From contig JAOZSJ010000142.1 of assembly GCA_029939715.1 (NCBI GenBank), forward strand, positions 1 to 8,317: a stretch of DNA of 8,317 bases. The letters are read 5' to 3'. Both the position numbers and the translations under genes were made by a program. Shown one piece after another: positions 6,101-8,317 of this stretch. Source of the DNA: 4572-123 sp002084545. Its GTDB lineage: Bacteria > Desulfobacterota > Desulfobacteria > Desulfobacterales > 4572-123. Numbering within the stretch: position 1 is the first letter of the stretch; each line of letters begins with the position of its first letter. The notes beneath the pieces are model-generated. The model worked only from the letters and a program-made list of their open reading frames with translations, had not been told where the DNA came from and searched no databases.

Positions 6101-7777
6101 GCACTGGATGCTGCCTGGGCCACGGATGATACCAATGCCCGCAATATGGTGGATTACCTGCGCGGGCGCGAAGTCAGCGGATTCAGACCACGTACCCAGA
6201 AACTGGGTGATATCGTGCATTCGGCCCCGCTGCTGCAAGGCAGTACCATCTTTGTGGGGGGAAACGACGGCATGCTGCATGCCTTTAACGCTGAAACAGG
6301 CACGGAACGGTTTGCCTATGTCCCTAACCTGGTTTTTTCCAATTTAAACCTTTTGACCGATTTTAATTATGATCATATGTTCTATGTGGATTTGACACCC
6401 TTTGCCAAATCCGGAGTCGATATCGGCGGATCAGCCAAAACCGTCCTTGTCGGGGGACTTGGAAAGGGGGGGCAGGGGTATTATGCTCTGGATATTACCA
6501 ATGCCGATAGCGCATCTTCCTATACTGAAACTCAGATTGCCACCCAGGTTATGTGGGAATATCCCAGGGCCGGGACCACTGATGCGGATATGGGGTACAG
6601 TTTCAGCAAGGCATTTGTGGTAAAATCAAACTCAAGCACCGATGAATGGGTGGTTGTTTTTGGTAATGGCTATAACAGTTCTTCGGGAAAATCGGTTCTG
6701 TATATCCTGGACATGGATGGAGTCCTGATTCGTAAGATCGATACATTGTCTGTTGGTGACAACGGACTTTCCACCCCTGCCATGATCGATGTCGATAATG
6801 ACCGCAAGGTCGATTATGTCTATGCCGGAGACCTGAACGGCAATTTGTGGAAGTTTGACCTGACATCCGAAGATTCCGCCGACTGGGATGTGGCTTTTGA
6901 AAGCGGCGGCGTTCCACAACCGCTTTTCGACACAGGAGGGCAGCCGATTACCGCCAAACCTGATGTCATGTATCATTGTGATAAAGATGGTTATATGGTG
7001 GTGTTCGGTACGGGAAAATTTCTCGGTGACGCCGACCGGATCAATGTCGATCAGCAGAGTATTTATGGGATTTGGGATTATGGGGATGATGACGATGATG
7101 AAGAGTATGTTGGAACACTGGATCATGCCACCGGTGCCGTATCGTCCCCAGGCAGTGCGACCATGCTGGAACAGACCATAGTGGATTCCCGGACGATTGA
7201 CGGGGCCTATTACAGAACTTTCAGTGACAACGAGGCGGACTGGGAAACATCGTCGGTGGTGGGCGCTAGCTGCGGAGACGGCGACGGCCTTAGTCCCTGT
7301 GATCCTAATGATACACCGGTCACGGGAGCCAAACCCGATCCGGTCAAGAATGTGGGCTGGTATTTTGATTTTCCCAATACCGGGTATTATGCAGGCGAGC
7401 GGGTTTTCAAGGATGTCATGATCAGGGACGGTCGCGCTTTTGTGATCAGTTTTACGCCTAATACCTCGCCCTGCTCCGGAGGCGGCGATTCTTTCTTGTA
7501 TATCCTGGATGCCTGTGACGGATCGCGGCTGGACGTGGCGCAGTTTGATATTGATGATGCCGATGATTTGATTCAGATTGGTACGGATGCTGAAGGTAAT
7601 CCGATTATGGCCGCTCCTACCGGTAAGGGGTTTACGGGTATCCTGCATGCACCCAAGGTGGTACGCAAGAATGACGGCACTGAACGACTCTACATGAGTG
7701 CTTCCACCGGTGTTATCGAGACGGAAGATGTCCCTGAAGAATTCAGGGGCGTGACATATTGGCGCGAGTGTCAGTAA
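3173..7777 (+). CDS. pilY1: PilY1 tip adhesin with two inserted golvesin-like domains
   Basis: A 1534-residue secreted PilY1, longer than the roughly 1160 residues of P. aeruginosa PilY1. It is a pilus-tip adhesin and assembly factor that binds the minor pilins. AGGAG (3161-3165) lies seven bases before the ATG. A long Sec signal peptide (basic 16-23, hydrophobic 24-38) ends in ALA (41-43). The N-terminal half is a vWA-like domain with all MIDAS elements: D67-x-S69-x-S71, T687 and T733-D734-G735. KIYYDPTVDYLPWP (128-141) and NFANWFSYF (453-461) are PilY1 landmarks. Two golvesin/Xly-like domains interrupt it (about 197-343 and 506-660). The C-terminal PilY1 beta-propeller starts near LGDIVHSAP (1011-1019) and contains the calcium loop D1206-x-D1208-x-D1210-x3-D1214 followed by YAGDLNGNLWKFD. 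Very acidic throughout; ends with tandem stops TAA TAA. Confidence 0.93.
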   Translation: MQIQILNFTDQIHIGRRKKNYFRPVVFILFLAALLCMAGSALAVDISDSPMDNKVQAAPPNLMFVYDNSGSMDWEFMTEESNGLFDSDYYVFRDEDYSNLDEHTYGGDDDPSDTSRSRWHSQWIGYNKIYYDPTVDYLPWPDTATYTFTDADTTNPRANPISSGTTFNLAGDYLTIAEYSYYTDGVIIDNSDYGSSAFVITDDFGSDPTTGTGWQTSTSGGLNGTYLWTNDAGDYSATWTTDLSAGDYAVFVRWQNNTSRSTAVPYTVHHSSGTSAYNVNQQDSSRDDYYPTDSSNEYRYYAQLGGAGTTFSFSGSSSVSITYTSTGSSDRICADAVAFARPVTVSAVTIKNAHYYTWVDADADEAVDSGEIYLVTFADDDSDGVLDVDTTGTTDNRKYYQVVNAYTDEDSEIEAGNLIAVTSQTTINAIRPKIYDEDGIFVEYKTDAQDLQNFANWFSYFRKRELTAKSAVANAINSIDRMYVGLYTINSGVREEVVPVKVDMPDTIIMGTDHSGYEEGYIDRDDGTRYSGGSWSNSSSSNQYSQARYTTRGETSSEDENFAVWTPDIPSDGTYNVFAWWNCYSNRDSNAMFTITYDNGGTPATDIVYKDERLGGADGCGQWVLLGQYDFTAGTSGSVEVRRHLGSDGGSTVADAVKFESTTSTSNVDNTNTLLDYVYAIDSDNSTPLRRALEDIGQYYHADDSNTGNLGNSPFAAAVDGGECQQAFAIVMTDGYWNGSDPAVGNADGDDGSPYADNVSNTLGDVAMYYYENDLSSALDDLVPTDLCDTANYQHMVTYTLSFGVKGNLTPYDGDGDGEEDDPCFLNSATPAPAWPDPMPSTEGAERIDDLWHAAVNGRGLFFSAADSSELAESMRAILIDIGDMPSGASVSVNGEELNSGTVLYQSRYQSSGWIGTVLAYNVDQYTGEIETNTPLWDGADQLQTITWDTRKIVSYNGTDAGVSFLYDSLTTAQKTALDAAWATDDTNARNMVDYLRGREVSGFRPRTQKLGDIVHSAPLLQGSTIFVGGNDGMLHAFNAETGTERFAYVPNLVFSNLNLLTDFNYDHMFYVDLTPFAKSGVDIGGSAKTVLVGGLGKGGQGYYALDITNADSASSYTETQIATQVMWEYPRAGTTDADMGYSFSKAFVVKSNSSTDEWVVVFGNGYNSSSGKSVLYILDMDGVLIRKIDTLSVGDNGLSTPAMIDVDNDRKVDYVYAGDLNGNLWKFDLTSEDSADWDVAFESGGVPQPLFDTGGQPITAKPDVMYHCDKDGYMVVFGTGKFLGDADRINVDQQSIYGIWDYGDDDDDEEYVGTLDHATGAVSSPGSATMLEQTIVDSRTIDGAYYRTFSDNEADWETSSVVGASCGDGDGLSPCDPNDTPVTGAKPDPVKNVGWYFDFPNTGYYAGERVFKDVMIRDGRAFVISFTPNTSPCSGGGDSFLYILDACDGSRLDVAQFDIDDADDLIQIGTDAEGNPIMAAPTGKGFTGILHAPKVVRKNDGTERLYMSASTGVIETEDVPEEFRGVTYWRECQ
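3761..4201 (+). other. First golvesin/Xly-like domain within PilY1
   Basis: Residues about 197-343 of PilY1 read as a compact beta-sandwich of the golvesin C-terminal/xanthan-lyase CBD-like type. Key matches are GWQTSTSGGLNG, ATWTTDLSAGDYAVFVRW (237-254), the SRSTAVPYTV motif (259-268), a VNQQ strand and the closing ADAVAF (334-339). In other proteins the same module shows a W-x-x-x-L-x-AG-x-Y-x-V-x-V-x-W core, PYTV-x-H, VNQQ and ADAVRF. It sits between the first MIDAS motif and the calcium-loop-like segment 360-389. Known relatives are extracellular and often linked to polysaccharide or surface binding; the ligand here is unknown. Confidence 0.7.
4688..5152 (+). other. Second golvesin/Xly-like domain within PilY1
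   Basis: Residues about 506-660 repeat the same fold pattern with clear divergence from the first copy: VWTPDIPSDGTYNVFAWW (564-581), YSNRDSNAMFTITYDNGG, GQWVLLGQYDFTAGTSGSV and the closing ADAVKF (654-659). GQW-x-LLG-x-Y/F-x-F-x-AG-x-x-GSV is a particularly strong golvesin-type block. It carries two cysteines (C583 in the WWNCYSN stretch and one in GADGCGQW) that could form a disulfide; the first copy lacks this pair. It precedes the STPLRRAL helix and the TDG motif of the vWA-like part. Confidence 0.72.
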
Positions 7778-7812
7778 TAAACGTATGTCAAAGACCGGTG
7801 TAGCTGCAGGTT

Positions 7813-7850
7813 TTGGGGATCCGGCCTTTTATCAGTGGCTGGATTCCCGG
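7813..7850 (+). other. Strong intercistronic hairpin between pilY1 and the pilY2-like gene
   Basis: GGGGATCCGGCC (7815-7826) pairs with GGCTGGATTCCC (7837-7848) over 12 continuous pairs including two G-U wobbles, around a 10-base loop; two further U-G pairs can extend the base. No U-run follows (GGTATCAGCATC), so it is not a classic intrinsic terminator. Likely roles are an RNase barrier that protects upstream mRNA, or a processing site that uncouples the small downstream gene from the very long pilY1 message. The remainder of the 119-nt gap holds only the ribosome-binding site AGGAGAGGAGG (7880-7890). Confidence 0.5.
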
Positions 7851-7896
7851 TATCAGCATCGGATATAATTGTCTGAATCAGGAGAGGAGGAAAAGA

Positions 7897-8262
7897 ATGC
7901 TTTGGTTAAAAAAACAACCGCTTTTATCAGGCGTTGTAATATTTATGATTTTGAGTGGTGCCATACCCGGCTGGGCCGCTAAAGCGGATCATAACACGGC
8001 AATAGATGTTGTGGCAGCTGAAGAACCGCCAATGTATAAGGGATATCCGATGCATTTTGATAAAATGGGATATCTTGATCAAATTCAGTCCCAATCCGTT
8101 ACAATTGAAGATGCTTCCCATGGGTTTGCTTATGACGCAGGGTTTTATATGCCCAAAATTGCACACGTATCTTATTCATCCTTTAAGCCAGGAGATTATG
8201 TCGGGATTCTGCTTAACGATGAAGGAAAGATAAAATCACTGTGGTTGATTAAAAGAAGATAG
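7897..8262 (+). CDS. Small secreted PilY2-like protein
   Basis: A 121-residue protein with a Sec signal peptide: LKK near the start, hydrophobic 8-23 and an AKA site giving cleavage near A30, so the mature form is about 91 residues and periplasmic or secreted. I chose the ATG at 7897 because a very strong AGGAGAGGAGG (7880-7890) lies six bases upstream; the frame is open to 7813 but without support. The mature part has short beta-strand patterns: QSVTIEDASHGFAYDAG, then KPGDYVGILLNDEGKIKSLWLI at the end. A small barrel ending RPGMxVxFxxxxxGxIxxIWVL is the pattern I associate with PilY2 of type IVa pilus clusters, and the position directly after pilY1 agrees. The match is by pattern and synteny only; the protein could be a lineage-specific pilus accessory factor. 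Function of PilY2 itself is poorly defined. Confidence 0.55.
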   Translation: MLWLKKQPLLSGVVIFMILSGAIPGWAAKADHNTAIDVVAAEEPPMYKGYPMHFDKMGYLDQIQSQSVTIEDASHGFAYDAGFYMPKIAHVSYSSFKPGDYVGILLNDEGKIKSLWLIKRR

Positions 8263-8317
8263 GGAAGCATCCGGGTATTGGTATATTGACTGGCAAGATT
8301 TAAATTACCTGTTATTT
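8263..8317. other. Window end, nothing recognised
   Basis: These last 55 bases after the stop of the pilY2-like gene show no terminator hairpin, no ribosome-binding site with a start codon and no known motif. Whether a pilE-like gene follows, as in Pseudomonas, cannot be seen. Confidence 0.5.

Noticed and set aside
6632..7648. A 338-codon open frame on the - strand
   Set aside because: It lies wholly opposite the conserved PilY1 propeller, whose protein sequence is clearly under selection; its own translation resembles nothing and contains no domain pattern.

Overview
The window holds a type IVa pilus minor-pilin and tip-adhesin operon, read entirely on the + strand. The gene order is fimT/gspH-like, pilW, pilV, pilX, pilY1 and a small pilY2-like gene. 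This matches the fimU-pilV-pilW-pilX-pilY1-pilY2 logic of Pseudomonas, with pilW and pilV swapped. The protein style suggests a Gram-negative bacterium of the Desulfobacterota, probably a sulfate-reducer-like member of Desulfobacterales: a PilX start of the NQNGSAILISVVVLL type, very acidic PilW and PilY1 proteins, and moderate base composition with an AT-rich upstream region. This placement is inference from remembered family features. No rRNA, tRNA or other taxonomic marker is present.

Layout. Positions 1-744 are AT-rich and hold no convincing gene. They contain several short palindromes, a sigma-54-like -24/-12 element (568-583), a weaker sigma-70-like element (446-475) and a long inverted repeat flanked by an A-tract and a T-tract just upstream of the first ribosome-binding site (644-720). 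Then come four prepilin-like genes (745-3120), the 4.6-kb pilY1 gene (3173-7777) and a 121-codon gene for a secreted PilY2-like protein (7897-8262). The first three genes are tightly packed. The pilV-pilX gap (120 nt) and the pilY1-pilY2-like gap (119 nt) are longer, and each carries a predicted RNA hairpin without a U-tract. The last 55 nt hold nothing recognisable.

How the genes work together. FimT, PilW, PilV and PilX carry class III prepilin leaders (cleavage after Gly by PilD). By family knowledge they form the complex that primes pilus assembly and sits at the tip, with PilX as the GspK-like member lacking Glu5. PilY1 is secreted through Sec, associates with this complex and acts as tip adhesin and mechanosensor. 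Its vWA MIDAS residues and its EF-hand-like calcium loop in the C-terminal beta-propeller are all present. The most unusual feature is that the PilY1 vWA-like half appears to contain two separate golvesin/Xly-type beta-sandwich (carbohydrate-binding-like) domains. This suggests a pilus tip with extra ligand-binding modules. Calcium-loop-like DxDxDG motifs recur in PilW and PilY1.
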